From: Paenibacillus sp. FSL R5-0517
GTDB taxonomy: Bacteria > Bacillota > Bacilli > Paenibacillales > Paenibacillaceae
Assembly: GCF_037974355.1 (NCBI RefSeq)
Contig: NZ_CP150235.1
Coordinates: forward strand, 2,542,001 to 2,606,000
Direction of reading: 5' to 3'
Length of the DNA: 64,000 bases
Positions within the stretch are counted from its first letter, which is position 1; each line of letters starts with the position of its first letter. This document shows positions 1 to 8,387 of the stretch, one piece after another. Position numbers and translations under genes: made by a program. The notes beneath the pieces are model-generated. The model did not search any database and was not told the DNA's origin. It was given only the letters and a program-made list of their open reading frames with translations.

Positions 1-92
1 AAATCTCATCACTGGTTTATTTTCTGGCCCTCCCTGAATCGGGGTATATCAATGGGCAGATTATCAGTCCAAATGGCGGTTGGTTAACGTAA
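1..92 (+). CDS. ymfI: 3' end of an SDR-family oxidoreductase (YmfI-like), truncated by window edge
   Basis: The frame entered at base 3 stays open to TAA at 90-92 and gives the last 29 residues of a short-chain dehydrogenase. The ending with YINGQII and NGGW is the usual C-terminus of FabG-type Rossmann reductases. The rest lies outside the window. In Bacillus the SDR gene ymfI stands just before the DUF3243 gene ymfJ, and the following genes here keep that order, which supports the name. The substrate is unknown. Confidence 0.7.
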   Translation, partial: ISSLVYFLALPESGYINGQIISPNGGWLT

Positions 93-255
93 GCAGCAAG
101 TAAACTTGAGTGGCTATGAACGAAACAAGTGAAGGTTGGCCGAGAAGCATCCGTCTTCCGGATTATTTTCAAAATGCTCGTATATAAAATGCTTCGAAAG
201 CACATATTACAACTGTTGATTTTAAATCTCATGCGTCATCTAAGGAGGATTTATC

Positions 256-519
256 ATGTCAACAGAAAAAACAGTGCTCTCCAGCTTTGACACATGGAAG
301 AAGTTCCTGGGTGACCGCGTACTGCAAGCAGAGAAGATGGGGATGAGTGAAGAAACCATCAACAAACTTGCGTATGAAATCGGCGATTTCCTTGATGAGA
401 AAGTCGATCCGGCGAACCATTCCAACCGGGCATTGAAAGAGTTATGGGATGTCGGCGATGCAGATGAGCGTCGTACGATCGCGTGCCTGATGGTCAAATT
501 GGCCAAACAAAACGCATAA
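256..519 (+). CDS. ymfJ: DUF3243 family protein (YmfJ-like)
   Basis: An 87-residue acidic, soluble, mostly helical protein with no signal peptide or membrane segment. It matches the DUF3243/YmfJ family in length and in the conserved region around the FLDEKVDPANHSNRALKELW stretch. The start ATG is preceded by a strong SD (aaggagga, about 241-248). Its position between an SDR gene and the YmfK homologue is the Bacillus order. The biochemical function of the family is not established. A short G+C hairpin with a T-run follows at 534-554, so it may end its transcription unit. Confidence 0.85.
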   Translation: MSTEKTVLSSFDTWKKFLGDRVLQAEKMGMSEETINKLAYEIGDFLDEKVDPANHSNRALKELWDVGDADERRTIACLMVKLAKQNA

Positions 520-533
520 GATTACAGATGAAG

Positions 534-554
534 AGCTCCCGCAAGGGGGCTTTT
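534..554 (+). terminator. Rho-independent terminator after the DUF3243 gene
   Basis: A 7-bp stem (agctccc with gggggct, one G-U pair) and a 4-base loop are followed by ttttctct, 15 bases after the stop codon. Confidence 0.6.
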
Positions 555-716
555 CTCTAATGATTACAAACGGATTACAGAGCTGTTCTTGTAATTCATT
601 TTCATTTTATATATCATTAACGTGACCCATTTTTAGAAGATGTCTCAGTTTGCTGTCCAGTGGACACGTTCTGTTGCTGTCGAATAATGTGGAATAATGC
701 ATTACGGGGTGTTGAA

Positions 717-1484
717 ATGGAATCTAAACAATGGTACATGGAATATAAAATACATAAGAACAGACCCGGTTTGTTAGGCGATATTGCCTCTATGCTGGGG
801 ATGCTTGAAGTGAATATATTGACCATTAACGGTGTGGAAGGCAAAACGCGAGGTATGCTACTTGAATCGGATGATGATGAGAAAATCCGTTTGCTTGGTG
901 AAATGCTCGGCAAAGTCAACAGCATCACCGTATCGGCTTTGCGTCAACCTAAATTGGTGGATATTTTGGCTGTGCGTCATGGCAGATATATTGACCGTGA
1001 CTCGGATGATCGCAAGACATTTCGTTTCACACGAGATGAACTTGGGTTACTTGTGGACTTTTTGGGTGAAGTATTTAAGAGGGAAGGCAATCAGGTCATC
1101 GGTTTGCGCGGAATGCCTCGTGTTGGTAAAACGGAGTCCATTATTGCGGGCAGCGTATGTGCGATGAAGCGATGGACTTTTGTTTCCTCCACACTTCTTC
1201 GTCAGACGATAAGAAGTCAAATGTCCGAAGACGAATTGAACCCGAACAATGTTTTCATCATTGATGGAATTGTAAGTACGATTCGTTCCAGTGAGCGGCA
1301 TTACAATTTGTTGCAGGATATTATGTCGATGCCAAGTACAAAGGTTATCGAACATCCGGATATTTTTGTGCAGGAATCCGAATATGATTTTAATGATTTT
1401 GATATTATTATTGAATTGCGCAATATTCCAAATGAAGAAATTATTTATGATACGTTTACGGCAAGCTATACCGACGAACTGTAA
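717..1484 (+). CDS. ymfK: DUF3388 protein with ACT-like and P-loop regions (YmfK-like)
   Basis: 255 residues. The first ~78 residues resemble an ACT ligand-binding fold (RPGLLGDIASMLG). A Walker-A-like motif GMPRVGKT lies at about 132-139, followed by a hydrophobic strand ending in FIIDG, so a nucleotide-binding domain is likely. The family (YmfK, DUF3388) has no firmly assigned role. I chose the ATG at 717 because ggggtg lies just upstream; the more distant in-frame ATGs at 660 and 687 have no SD. It sits between the YmfJ and RodZ homologues as in Bacillus. What it senses or hydrolyses is unknown. Confidence 0.82.
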   Translation: MESKQWYMEYKIHKNRPGLLGDIASMLGMLEVNILTINGVEGKTRGMLLESDDDEKIRLLGEMLGKVNSITVSALRQPKLVDILAVRHGRYIDRDSDDRKTFRFTRDELGLLVDFLGEVFKREGNQVIGLRGMPRVGKTESIIAGSVCAMKRWTFVSSTLLRQTIRSQMSEDELNPNNVFIIDGIVSTIRSSERHYNLLQDIMSMPSTKVIEHPDIFVQESEYDFNDFDIIIELRNIPNEEIIYDTFTASYTDEL

Positions 1485-1550
1485 GGCTCCGTACGGAATC
1501 ATGGAATAGATTAGCAACAACTCATGAGATAAACATAAGGAGGAGATGGC

Positions 1551-2600
1551 ATGTCTGAACTGGGTCAGCAGTTAAGAGAGGCCCGGCTGCAAAAAGGGAT
1601 GAGTCTTGACGATGTACAGGAAATGACAAAAATTCGCAAGAGGTATCTAGAGGCCATAGAAGCAGGAGACTATAAAGTGCTGCCGGGTAGCTTCTATGTG
1701 CGTGCTTTCATTAAAACCTATGCGGAGACCGTTGGACTGAACCCTGATGAGCTGCTGGAGGGGCACAAAAAAGACGTACCGGCAGAAGAGGCGGAAGCAA
1801 CGATGGAACCGGTAATACAGAAGCGTTCCAGCCGTCCGGTTGAGCGTAGTAATCGATGGATGTCTGTCGCACTGATGTGGACATTCCCTGTTTTGATTGT
1901 AGTACTGTTGTATGTATACGTGGTGTATAACAATGGTGATGAAACGGATAATCAAGGACTTGATTCGGTCAAAATTACAGACAGTCAACAACAGCCTGAA
2001 GATAAACCGGATCAGCCTGCCGACAACGGACAGGCATCTAATCCGCCTGCAACAGACTCAGGCACTGATGGTAAGGGTGAAGGCGACGCTGGCGGTAACG
2101 GTGGCGGAACAGACACGGAAGGTCAAACTGATGGTCAAACTGATGGCCAAACAGACGGTCAGACGGGAGAAAATCAGGAAGAACCGACAGATAATTCATC
2201 GTCTGCTGTAACGGTTGCAGAAGATGGGAAGTCAGGCAATATTACGAACTTCAAAGTTAACGGAAGTGCAGGCAAACCTGTAACGGTTACGATCAAAGCC
2301 ACAGGTCATAGCTGGCTGGAAGTATACAAGGGCGAGAACTCCAGCGGAGAGAAGTTGGAGTATGGTAACACAGCCGAAGGCGACAGCTATACTTTTGAGC
2401 TGGATAGTGCAGGCATGTACATTAAGTCCGGTTACGCTGCAGCGACCACGATTGAGGTTGGCGGGCAAGTTGTAACGGATGGTAAGGCAACCAATCGGAT
2501 CCGTTTGAAGCTTGGTGAAGACACTGGCAATACTGCTACTTCCACAGGTGCTGAAAATGGTTCAACGGACACTACAGAGGGTACCACTGGTAGCGAATAA
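1551..2600 (+). CDS. rodZ: RodZ/YmfM-like cell-shape protein (HTH, one TM, DUF4115)
   Basis: 349 residues. An N-terminal XRE/HTH_25 helix-turn-helix (about 8-70, with QLREARLQKGMSL) is followed by one transmembrane helix at about 104-126 and a long extracytoplasmic part. The linker is rich in D, G, T and Q and includes a tandem TDGQ tract (four 12-bp units near 2119-2166), then a C-terminal beta-rich DUF4115 domain. RodZ links MreB filaments to the membrane and the elongasome. The ATG follows a strong aaggaggag SD. The TDGQ repeat is a likely site of length variation. It is placed, as in Bacillus, just ahead of pgsA. Confidence 0.88.
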   Translation: MSELGQQLREARLQKGMSLDDVQEMTKIRKRYLEAIEAGDYKVLPGSFYVRAFIKTYAETVGLNPDELLEGHKKDVPAEEAEATMEPVIQKRSSRPVERSNRWMSVALMWTFPVLIVVLLYVYVVYNNGDETDNQGLDSVKITDSQQQPEDKPDQPADNGQASNPPATDSGTDGKGEGDAGGNGGGTDTEGQTDGQTDGQTDGQTGENQEEPTDNSSSAVTVAEDGKSGNITNFKVNGSAGKPVTVTIKATGHSWLEVYKGENSSGEKLEYGNTAEGDSYTFELDSAGMYIKSGYAAATTIEVGGQVVTDGKATNRIRLKLGEDTGNTATSTGAENGSTDTTEGTTGSE

Positions 2601-2673
2601 CCCGGTCAACTGCAGGAGACAATAACTGTGTCTTAACTTGCAGTTAACTTTTGGTGAAGTGAGGTGGATGGCT

Positions 2674-2838
2674 GTGACAGTCAGCTGGATCGTAACGGGT
2701 TTAGGGATCATTGTCAGCCTCCTGGGTTATTATCTGACTCCAAGTGCTTGGGGTTACGGAATATTGGGGTTTGGACTTGCACATGTGCTTTTGGGTGTGC
2801 TCGATATGTTCAGACAGCCCAACCGCAGCCGCTATTAG
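2674..2838 (+). CDS. Small two-TM membrane protein, unknown function
   Basis: A 54-residue protein with two hydrophobic helices (about 4-20 and 26-46) and a basic C-terminus (RQPNRSRY). I prefer the GTG at 2674 because gaggtgg at 2661-2667 is then 6 bases upstream; the ATG at 2668 would directly abut the SD. It is followed by a strong terminator, so it closes the rodZ transcription unit. I recognise no family. Its retention in the ymf cluster suggests an envelope role, which is inference only. Confidence 0.6.
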   Translation: MTVSWIVTGLGIIVSLLGYYLTPSAWGYGILGFGLAHVLLGVLDMFRQPNRSRY

Positions 2839-2855
2839 TTGGAAGCTGGACCAGC

Positions 2856-2903
2856 AAGCATTTTTGGCAGCCACTTCAGGTGGAAGCCAAAAATGCTTTT
2901 TTC
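2856..2903 (+). terminator. Rho-independent terminator
   Basis: A perfect 13-bp stem (2856-2868 with 2886-2898) and a 17-base loop, followed by a T-rich run, directly after the small membrane protein gene. Confidence 0.88.
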
Positions 2904-2992
2904 TTTGTATAGAACAGCTTGAAATTAGACTTTTGCTTGGGGTATCCTCTATAATGTTACAGAACATATGATTAACTGAAAGGGTGACTGTT

Positions 2993-3484
2993 TTGAGTTC
3001 AGAAAATTCATTTGATATCGTGTCCAAAATGGACTTGCAGGAACTGACAAATGCCGTTACACAAACCGAGAAGGAAATTGGCACTCGTTATGACTTCAAG
3101 GGCAGCAAGAGCAGCCTGAAACTGGATAAGGATGCGTTAACAATCGTATCTGATGATGAGACCAAACTTAAGGCTGTCATTGACGTACTTCAATCCAAAA
3201 TGGCGAAGCGTGGTCTACCATTGAAAAACATTGATTACGCAAAGGTAGAGCCAGCATCTTCTGGTACTGTCCGCCAGCGCTTGAATTTTAAACAGGGGAT
3301 TGATCAGGACATCGCCAAAAAAATCAATATTCTGATTCGGGATTCCAAGTTGAAAGTGAAGAGTCAGATTCAGGGAGACCAGCTACGGGTAACGGGTAAG
3401 AGTAAAAATGATTTGCAAGCAGTCATGCAGCTGTTAAATGGTGCCAACCTGCCTCTGGATTTGCAATATACAAATTTCAAGTAA
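2993..3484 (+). CDS. yajQ: YajQ family cyclic di-GMP/nucleotide-binding protein (DUF520)
   Basis: 163 residues, the normal length for YajQ/YitK. The N-terminus SSENSFDIVSK and the motif TRYDFKGSKS are family hallmarks; the fold has two ferredoxin-like halves. Some proteobacterial members bind cyclic di-GMP; for Firmicutes the role is not settled. I chose TTG at 2993 because aaagggtg is 6 bases upstream and the resulting N-terminus aligns with the family; the GTG at 2984 is part of the SD. It stands alone between a terminator and the pgsA promoter region. Confidence 0.87.
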   Translation: MSSENSFDIVSKMDLQELTNAVTQTEKEIGTRYDFKGSKSSLKLDKDALTIVSDDETKLKAVIDVLQSKMAKRGLPLKNIDYAKVEPASSGTVRQRLNFKQGIDQDIAKKINILIRDSKLKVKSQIQGDQLRVTGKSKNDLQAVMQLLNGANLPLDLQYTNFK

Positions 3485-3512
3485 TAAGACCTTCTTGTAG
3501 CAGAAGTGTTTT

Positions 3513-3541
3513 TTGACATGGTATTAGGCGTATATTATACT
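3513..3541 (+). promoter_or_regulatory. Sigma-A promoter in the yajQ-pgsA gap
   Basis: TTGACA (3513-3518), a 17-base spacer and TATACT (3536-3541) give a near-consensus promoter. It lies 264 bases ahead of the pgsA start, which implies a long leader (about 3548-3804) in which I see no riboswitch I can name. The gap also holds further TTGAC-like boxes at 3662 and 3711 without good -10 partners. Confidence 0.7.
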
Positions 3542-3804
3542 AAGTGTGCATTGCTGGCAGTCATGCATCAAGTCCAGTCCTCATCGTTTGCTGACTTTGT
3601 GAAAAGCAGTACATCTTCTGGAAGTCACCGGAACGTTTAAAGCGGTTTTGCTTTTGAGCGGTTGACTTATTTTTTTGCGTTTCTACATAGTGGGATCATG
3701 TTAATATGGATTGACATTGAAAATGTACATTTCATGTTCCGGATGATGATAACGGGATTATGATGATTGTTTGGAGTAATGGAGGATATGAGGGAGGGCG
3801 TCTT

Positions 3805-4392
3805 GTGAATTTACCCAACCGGATTACGCTTGCACGAATTTGCTTAATCCCTTTTTTGATGGTGTTCCTGCTCGTGGATTTTCCATTTTATCCAGAGCCG
3901 TTGCAGCTTGGAAGCTTTTCGCTTCCGTATAATCAACTGATTGCTGCTGTTATTTTTATCATCGCCGCAAGCACAGATGGAATCGACGGATACCTTGCGC
4001 GGAAAAATAACATGGTTACCAATCTAGGAAAACTGCTTGATCCGCTCGCAGACAAGCTGTTGGTTACTGCAGTTTTGATCTCGCTCGTGGAGATGGGCAA
4101 GCTGGATTCTTGGATTGCAGTGGTTATTATTAGTCGTGAATTTGCAGTTACCGGCTTGCGCCAAATCGCATTGCTGGATGGTTCGGTTGTTGCTGCGAGT
4201 GCCTGGGGCAAGCTGAAGACGGTAGTGCAGATTGTGGCAATTGTGTTGTTGCTGTTGAACAATTTCCCGTTCTCATACACGGGTATTCACGTCGATATTA
4301 TCGCAGTATGGGCAGCAGCGCTTATTACCATCTGGTCGGGTATCGATTACTTTATCAAAAACAAAAACCTGCTTCATTTAACAAAAGCATAA
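3805..4392 (+). CDS. pgsA: CDP-diacylglycerol--glycerol-3-phosphate 3-phosphatidyltransferase
   Basis: This enzyme transfers glycerol-3-phosphate to CDP-diacylglycerol to form phosphatidylglycerolphosphate, the committed step of phosphatidylglycerol synthesis, in the membrane. 195 residues with several membrane helices. The CDP-alcohol phosphotransferase signature DG-x2-AR-x8-G-x3-D-x3-D is visible as DGIDGYLARKNNMVTNLGKL, then DPLADK. The GTG at 3805 is chosen because agggaggg is 6 bases upstream and VNLPNRITLAR matches the usual N-terminus. It is followed by cinA as in Bacillus. Confidence 0.93.
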   Translation: MNLPNRITLARICLIPFLMVFLLVDFPFYPEPLQLGSFSLPYNQLIAAVIFIIAASTDGIDGYLARKNNMVTNLGKLLDPLADKLLVTAVLISLVEMGKLDSWIAVVIISREFAVTGLRQIALLDGSVVAASAWGKLKTVVQIVAIVLLLLNNFPFSYTGIHVDIIAVWAAALITIWSGIDYFIKNKNLLHLTKA

Positions 4393-4438
4393 TAGTTGGT
4401 TCTAAAAATGGGTAATCATGAAGGAAGCATTGGGTCAG

Positions 4439-4468
4439 GGGCAATAGGAAATTATCCTATTGCCCTTT
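4439..4468 (+). terminator. Hairpin/terminator between pgsA and cinA
   Basis: A perfect 11-bp stem (4439-4449 with 4455-4465) with a 5-base loop and only three T residues after it. It may be a partial terminator or a processing hairpin. Confidence 0.5.
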
Positions 4469-4500
4469 GATCACTCACCACATGTACAGGAGGATGCTCA

Positions 4501-5757
4501 ATGAAGGCAGAAATCATTGCAGTTGGCACAGAGCTACTGCTTGGACAAATCGTCAATACCAATGCCAGATACCTATCCCGTGAATTGGCTGCGATGGGGA
4601 TCGATGTATATTTCCAAACGGTGGTTGGGGATAACCTGAACCGACTTAGTGAAGCTATTCGCATTGCACAGGGCCGTGCTGACGTTATTTTATTTTCCGG
4701 TGGCATCGGACCCACTCAAGATGATCTGACCAAGGATGCGCTCGCAGCTGTTCTTAACCGAAAACTGCATACGGATCGAATGGCGATGGATAAAATTGAG
4801 AGCTTTTTCAGAGATCGTAATGTGGACATGACAGAAAATAACCGACGTCAGGCAATTGTTATTGAGGGTGGGACACCTCTGGCCAATGAAACGGGTCTTG
4901 CGGCAGGAAATGCGATTTCTGATAATGATAAACATTATGTTGTGATGCCTGGACCACCCAAAGAGCTAATTCCAATGTTTGAACAGGAAGTCAAGCCTTG
5001 GCTGTTCCAGCATGTGCTTACAGAAGAAATGCCGATCTATTCCCGAATGCTCAAATTCGCAGGTATCGGTGAATCTGCTCTGGAGGATCGACTGCTGGAT
5101 CTGATTGACGCGCAGACAGACCCTACAATTGCTCCTTACGCGAGCGAAGGCGAAGTTACGGTACGTGTCTCCACTAAGGCTACGAGTGAAGGAGAGGCGA
5201 AGCTGAAGCTGGATGCGATGGAGGTTCAGATTCGGGAGCGTTTGACAGAACATCTCTACGCGAACGAGGATGTGCCTATAGAGTACACAATTGTAACCAT
5301 GATGTCTGACATGGGGCTGACGCTTAGCGCTGCTGAGAGCTGTACAGGAGGTCTTGTCATGCAAAGTCTGACTTCTGTACCGGGAAGTGCTTCAATGCTC
5401 AAAGGTGGAATTGTTTGTTACTCCAATGAGATTAAGGAAAAGCTGCTAAATGTGCCTCATGATTATCTGGAAGGTGAAGATGCACCTGGAGCGGTAAGTC
5501 CTGAGGTTGCAAAAGTGCTTGCTGAGCAGATCCGCATGATTGGCGATGCTGATTTTGGCTTGGCTGTTACCGGTGTAGCTGGACCGGGATATTCGGAACG
5601 CAAGCCACCCGGACTTGTCTTCATCGCTCTGGCTGAACGTGGAAAAGAGACGGAAATTCATGAACTGCGTATTAATGGTAATCGCGAGACTGTCCGCATT
5701 CGTTCAGCCAAAGCGATTCTCTATCGCTTATGGCAAAAACTTGTGGCGATGGATTGA
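4501..5757 (+). CDS. cinA: CinA: competence/damage-inducible protein A
   Basis: 418 residues. The N-terminal MoCF/molybdopterin-binding-like domain (about 1-170, with AVGTELLLGQIVNTN and FSGGIGPTQDD) is followed by a linker and the C-terminal CinA domain (about 255-418, with SAAESCTGGL and GVAGPG), which in characterised members has NMN deamidase activity. It participates in competence and NAD-related salvage. An SD aggagg stands before the ATG. cinA precedes recA here as in many Firmicutes, but a terminator and a LexA-type promoter separate them. Confidence 0.93.
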   Translation: MKAEIIAVGTELLLGQIVNTNARYLSRELAAMGIDVYFQTVVGDNLNRLSEAIRIAQGRADVILFSGGIGPTQDDLTKDALAAVLNRKLHTDRMAMDKIESFFRDRNVDMTENNRRQAIVIEGGTPLANETGLAAGNAISDNDKHYVVMPGPPKELIPMFEQEVKPWLFQHVLTEEMPIYSRMLKFAGIGESALEDRLLDLIDAQTDPTIAPYASEGEVTVRVSTKATSEGEAKLKLDAMEVQIRERLTEHLYANEDVPIEYTIVTMMSDMGLTLSAAESCTGGLVMQSLTSVPGSASMLKGGIVCYSNEIKEKLLNVPHDYLEGEDAPGAVSPEVAKVLAEQIRMIGDADFGLAVTGVAGPGYSERKPPGLVFIALAERGKETEIHELRINGNRETVRIRSAKAILYRLWQKLVAMD

Positions 5758-5815
5758 TTAGTTAATAGCTTCGATTGCATTTGAAGCTCTAAAGAAGTAT
5801 AATTAAGGAAGACGG

Positions 5816-5863
5816 AAGAACCGCAGAATTAGGCTTTACAGCCTTGTTTACGGTTCTTTTTTC
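5816..5863 (+). terminator. Rho-independent terminator after cinA
   Basis: Stem aagaaccg/cggttctt (5816-5823 with 5851-5858) with an inner ggct/agcc helix, then a T-run to about 5863. Confidence 0.82.
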
Positions 5864-5917
5864 TGTTTAATGGAAAGTTTCTTTGAGGAAGAGGCGCCTC
5901 GGCCTTTACAAAAAAAA

Positions 5918-5931
5918 CGAATGTATGTTCG
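5918..5931 (+). promoter_or_regulatory. LexA (DinR) operator upstream of recA
   Basis: CGAATGTATGTTCG differs by one base from the Bacillus SOS box CGAAC-N4-GTTCG. It lies 9 bases upstream of the recA -35 box, so LexA binding would block polymerase access. This is the expected SOS control of recA. Confidence 0.85.
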
Positions 5932-5940
5932 AAAAAAAGC

Positions 5941-5969
5941 TTGGCAAACGTGTTAAAACAAGGTATCAT
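5941..5969 (+). promoter_or_regulatory. recA sigma-A promoter
   Basis: TTGGCA (5941-5946), a 17-base spacer and TATCAT (5964-5969) each match consensus at 5 of 6 positions, 31 bases ahead of the recA start. Confidence 0.8.
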
Positions 5970-6000
5970 TATCTTATAAACAGTAAAGGGTGTGAGCTTA

Positions 6001-7065
6001 TTGTCAGACCGTCGTGCCGCGCTTGATATGGCGCTCCGTCAAATAGAGAAGCAATTTGGTAAAGGATCCATCATGAAACTGGGTGAGTCCACTCATATGA
6101 ATGTGGAAATTATTCCCAGTGGTTCCTTGGCTTTGGATATTGCATTAGGAACAGGCGGCTTGCCTAAAGGCCGTATTGTTGAAATATATGGACCTGAATC
6201 TTCAGGTAAAACAACTGTCGCATTGCATGCGATTGCTGAAGTACAACGTGTTGGTGGACAAGCAGCCTTTATCGATGCTGAGCATGCTCTTGATCCTCAA
6301 TATGCAAGTAAATTGGGCGTTAACATTGACGAATTGCTTCTATCTCAGCCAGATACGGGTGAGCAAGGGCTGGAAATTGCAGAAGCTCTTGTACGCAGTG
6401 GTGCAGTAGATATCGTCGTTATTGACTCTGTAGCTGCATTGGTTCCAAAAGCAGAGATTGAAGGCGAAATGGGTGATTCACACGTTGGTTTGCAAGCGCG
6501 TTTGATGTCTCAGGCGTTGCGTAAATTGTCTGGTGCAATCAGCAAATCCAAAACAATCGCAATCTTCATCAACCAGCTTCGTGAGAAAGTCGGCGTTATG
6601 TTTGGTAACCCGGAAACAACACCTGGTGGTCGTGCTCTGAAGTTTTATTCTACGGTACGTCTGGATGTACGTCGTATTGAGAGTATCAAATCAGGCAATG
6701 ACATGATTGGTAACCGTACTCGTATTAAAGTTGTGAAAAACAAAGTGGCACCTCCGTTTAAACAAGCGGAAGTGGATATCATGTATGGCGAGGGTATTTC
6801 GAGAGAAGGCAGTATCATTGATATTGGTACTGAGCTGGACATCGTTAATAAAAGTGGTGCTTGGTACTCTTACGAAGGTGAGCGTTTAGGACAAGGCCGT
6901 GAGAACGCGAAGCAGTTCATGAAAGAGCATAAAGATATTGCTGAAATCATTGAACAAAAAATTCGGGTAGCTAGTAACTTGACTACCGCAGTTCCTGCGC
7001 CAACGAGTGAAGAGCAACAAAAAGAAGCAGAAGAAGAACAAGAATTGTTTGAAATCAACGAGTAA
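6001..7065 (+). CDS. recA: Recombinase RecA
   Basis: 354 residues, the standard length. RecA forms filaments on single-stranded DNA, drives strand exchange and triggers LexA self-cleavage. The Walker A motif GPESSGKTT, the Walker B strand [10 protein letters not shown] and the L2 region [19 protein letters not shown] are intact; the acidic C-terminal tail is present. I chose TTG at 6001: it gives the conserved start [12 protein letters not shown] and lies 8 bases after aaagggtg. The GTG at 5992 overlaps that SD. Controlled by the LexA box and promoter just upstream. Confidence 0.98.
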   Translation: MSDRRAALDMALRQIEKQFGKGSIMKLGESTHMNVEIIPSGSLALDIALGTGGLPKGRIVEIYGPESSGKTTVALHAIAEVQRVGGQAAFIDAEHALDPQYASKLGVNIDELLLSQPDTGEQGLEIAEALVRSGAVDIVVIDSVAALVPKAEIEGEMGDSHVGLQARLMSQALRKLSGAISKSKTIAIFINQLREKVGVMFGNPETTPGGRALKFYSTVRLDVRRIESIKSGNDMIGNRTRIKVVKNKVAPPFKQAEVDIMYGEGISREGSIIDIGTELDIVNKSGAWYSYEGERLGQGRENAKQFMKEHKDIAEIIEQKIRVASNLTTAVPAPTSEEQQKEAEEEQELFEINE

Positions 7066-7188
7066 TCTCTCAAAGCCTCCCTTGCTGGGAGGCCCTGAGG
7101 GTGTTTCCCACTGGGCTCCATAAACTTATCTGATTGAGCTTGGATCAATCTGGATAAGTGGATTGTAGTGGGACTGCTCTTGCTGTCC

Positions 7189-7268
7189 AACAGCCCCTGT
7201 CCCAATGGACAGGGGCTGTTGGCACGCTACTGTGGAGACAAAGGCCGGGCTGAGTTCCCGGCCTTTTG
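7189..7268 (+). terminator. Tandem hairpins ending recA transcription
   Basis: Two strong inverted repeats follow recA. A perfect 14-bp stem with a 4-base loop (7189-7202 with 7207-7220) has no T-run. A second stem (7240-7249 with 7257-7266) ends in T residues and is the better Rho-independent terminator. A further 7-bp stem lies at 7075-7093. Confidence 0.8.
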
Positions 7269-7339
7269 TATTAGCATTCTTTATGTGAAGATGTGCTTGA
7301 TGTAGTCAGAATGAACATGATGTGAAAGGGGAGACCTGA

Positions 7340-8077
7340 ATGGATCAACATGACGAGGATTTATATGAAGAAGCAGAACAGGATGGCCTATCCCAATTTC
7401 CGGACAACGAAGAACTTATAATTACGCGTGTAGAACGGACAAAGCACAGGCAAGCTCGTTATCGAATCTCTTTTGGCATCCACTCCATAACGGTTCTTGA
7501 AGATGTAATGATTAAATACAGGATGACTCAAGGCAATACGTTTATGAAGAAGGATCTGGAAGAAATCATTGTAGCTGACGAGCGACAGCGGACGTATACA
7601 CAGTCTCTACGTTTTTTGGAACATAAGCCGCGTACACGACATGAATTAAGTCAGAAACTTCGTCAAAAAGAGTTTGCTGCACCTTTAATTGAAGAGACGC
7701 TGGATCGACTTGAGCGCGAGAATTTGGTGGATGATGACCTATTTGCGAAGGAATGGACAAGACAGCGTATGGAGGGCAAGCGGAAGGGAAAACTGTGGAT
7801 AAGGCAAGAGCTCCGTCAAAAGGGCATTGCCAATGATCTTATTGTTGAAGCGCTGGAAGGTGTCAGTGCGGATGCGGAATTTGAGACTGCATTGAGTGCC
7901 GGACGAAAAAAATGGAATCAGGTCAAAGGGGACGTCAAAGAGAAGAAAAATAAAACGCTCCCCTTCTTAATGAGACGTGGTTTTTCAATGGATATGGTGC
8001 GCCGGGTCGTGAATTGTTTAATTGAAGAAGATGAGGCTGAAGACGCCGAAGATGACGAAGCGTTGTTATGGGATTAG
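7340..8077 (+). CDS. recX: Regulatory protein RecX
   Basis: 245 residues. RecX binds within RecA filaments and limits their activity. The protein has the all-helical tandem three-helix repeats of the family, with RFLEHKPRTRHELSQKL and LDRLERENLVDDDLFAKEW as clear landmarks. The C-terminus is very acidic. SD aaagggg lies ahead of the ATG. It follows recA but behind a terminator, so it is likely transcribed separately or by read-through. Confidence 0.92.
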   Translation: MDQHDEDLYEEAEQDGLSQFPDNEELIITRVERTKHRQARYRISFGIHSITVLEDVMIKYRMTQGNTFMKKDLEEIIVADERQRTYTQSLRFLEHKPRTRHELSQKLRQKEFAAPLIEETLDRLERENLVDDDLFAKEWTRQRMEGKRKGKLWIRQELRQKGIANDLIVEALEGVSADAEFETALSAGRKKWNQVKGDVKEKKNKTLPFLMRRGFSMDMVRRVVNCLIEEDEAEDAEDDEALLWD

Positions 8078-8387
8078 CAGACTAGAGTCTCCATACTGCA
8101 TTCTCTTGACAATTTCTTTCGTCAAATACTAAAATGGACATGAGTCTGTAAGAAATGGACAACCCTTTTTCCTTCCAAAAAAGCGGTTTCGGTTTCTTAA
8201 GATTTATACCATTCTTAATTATGGGTTCGCTGGAAACAGTGAATAGTACGTGGAAACATGTACATGTGAAATGAAAATCGGCGGGGGATCGCCGTGAGTA
8301 TTCGTTATTCCCAAAAATATGTAAGGTTTGAAAACTGCAAATTGACCCAAGGAATGCCTTGGAGGAACCAACGAGGAGGTGAACAGT
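8078..8387 (+). other. 310-bp intergenic region before rny
   Basis: No gene is supported here. The region holds one good promoter (8106-8135) and about 250 bases of presumed leader for rny. I see no named riboswitch. Confidence 0.5.
8106..8135 (+). promoter_or_regulatory. Probable rny promoter
   Basis: TTGACA (8106-8111), an 18-base spacer and TAAAAT (8130-8135). It implies a leader of about 245 bases before the RNase Y start. Confidence 0.6.

Noticed and set aside
3662..3689. Second pgsA promoter (TTGACT with TACATA)
   Set aside because: The -10 matches poorly; the upstream 3513-3541 promoter is far better.
7075..7093. Perfect 7-bp hairpin right after recA as terminator
   Set aside because: No T-run follows; the hairpin at 7240-7268 is the better terminator.
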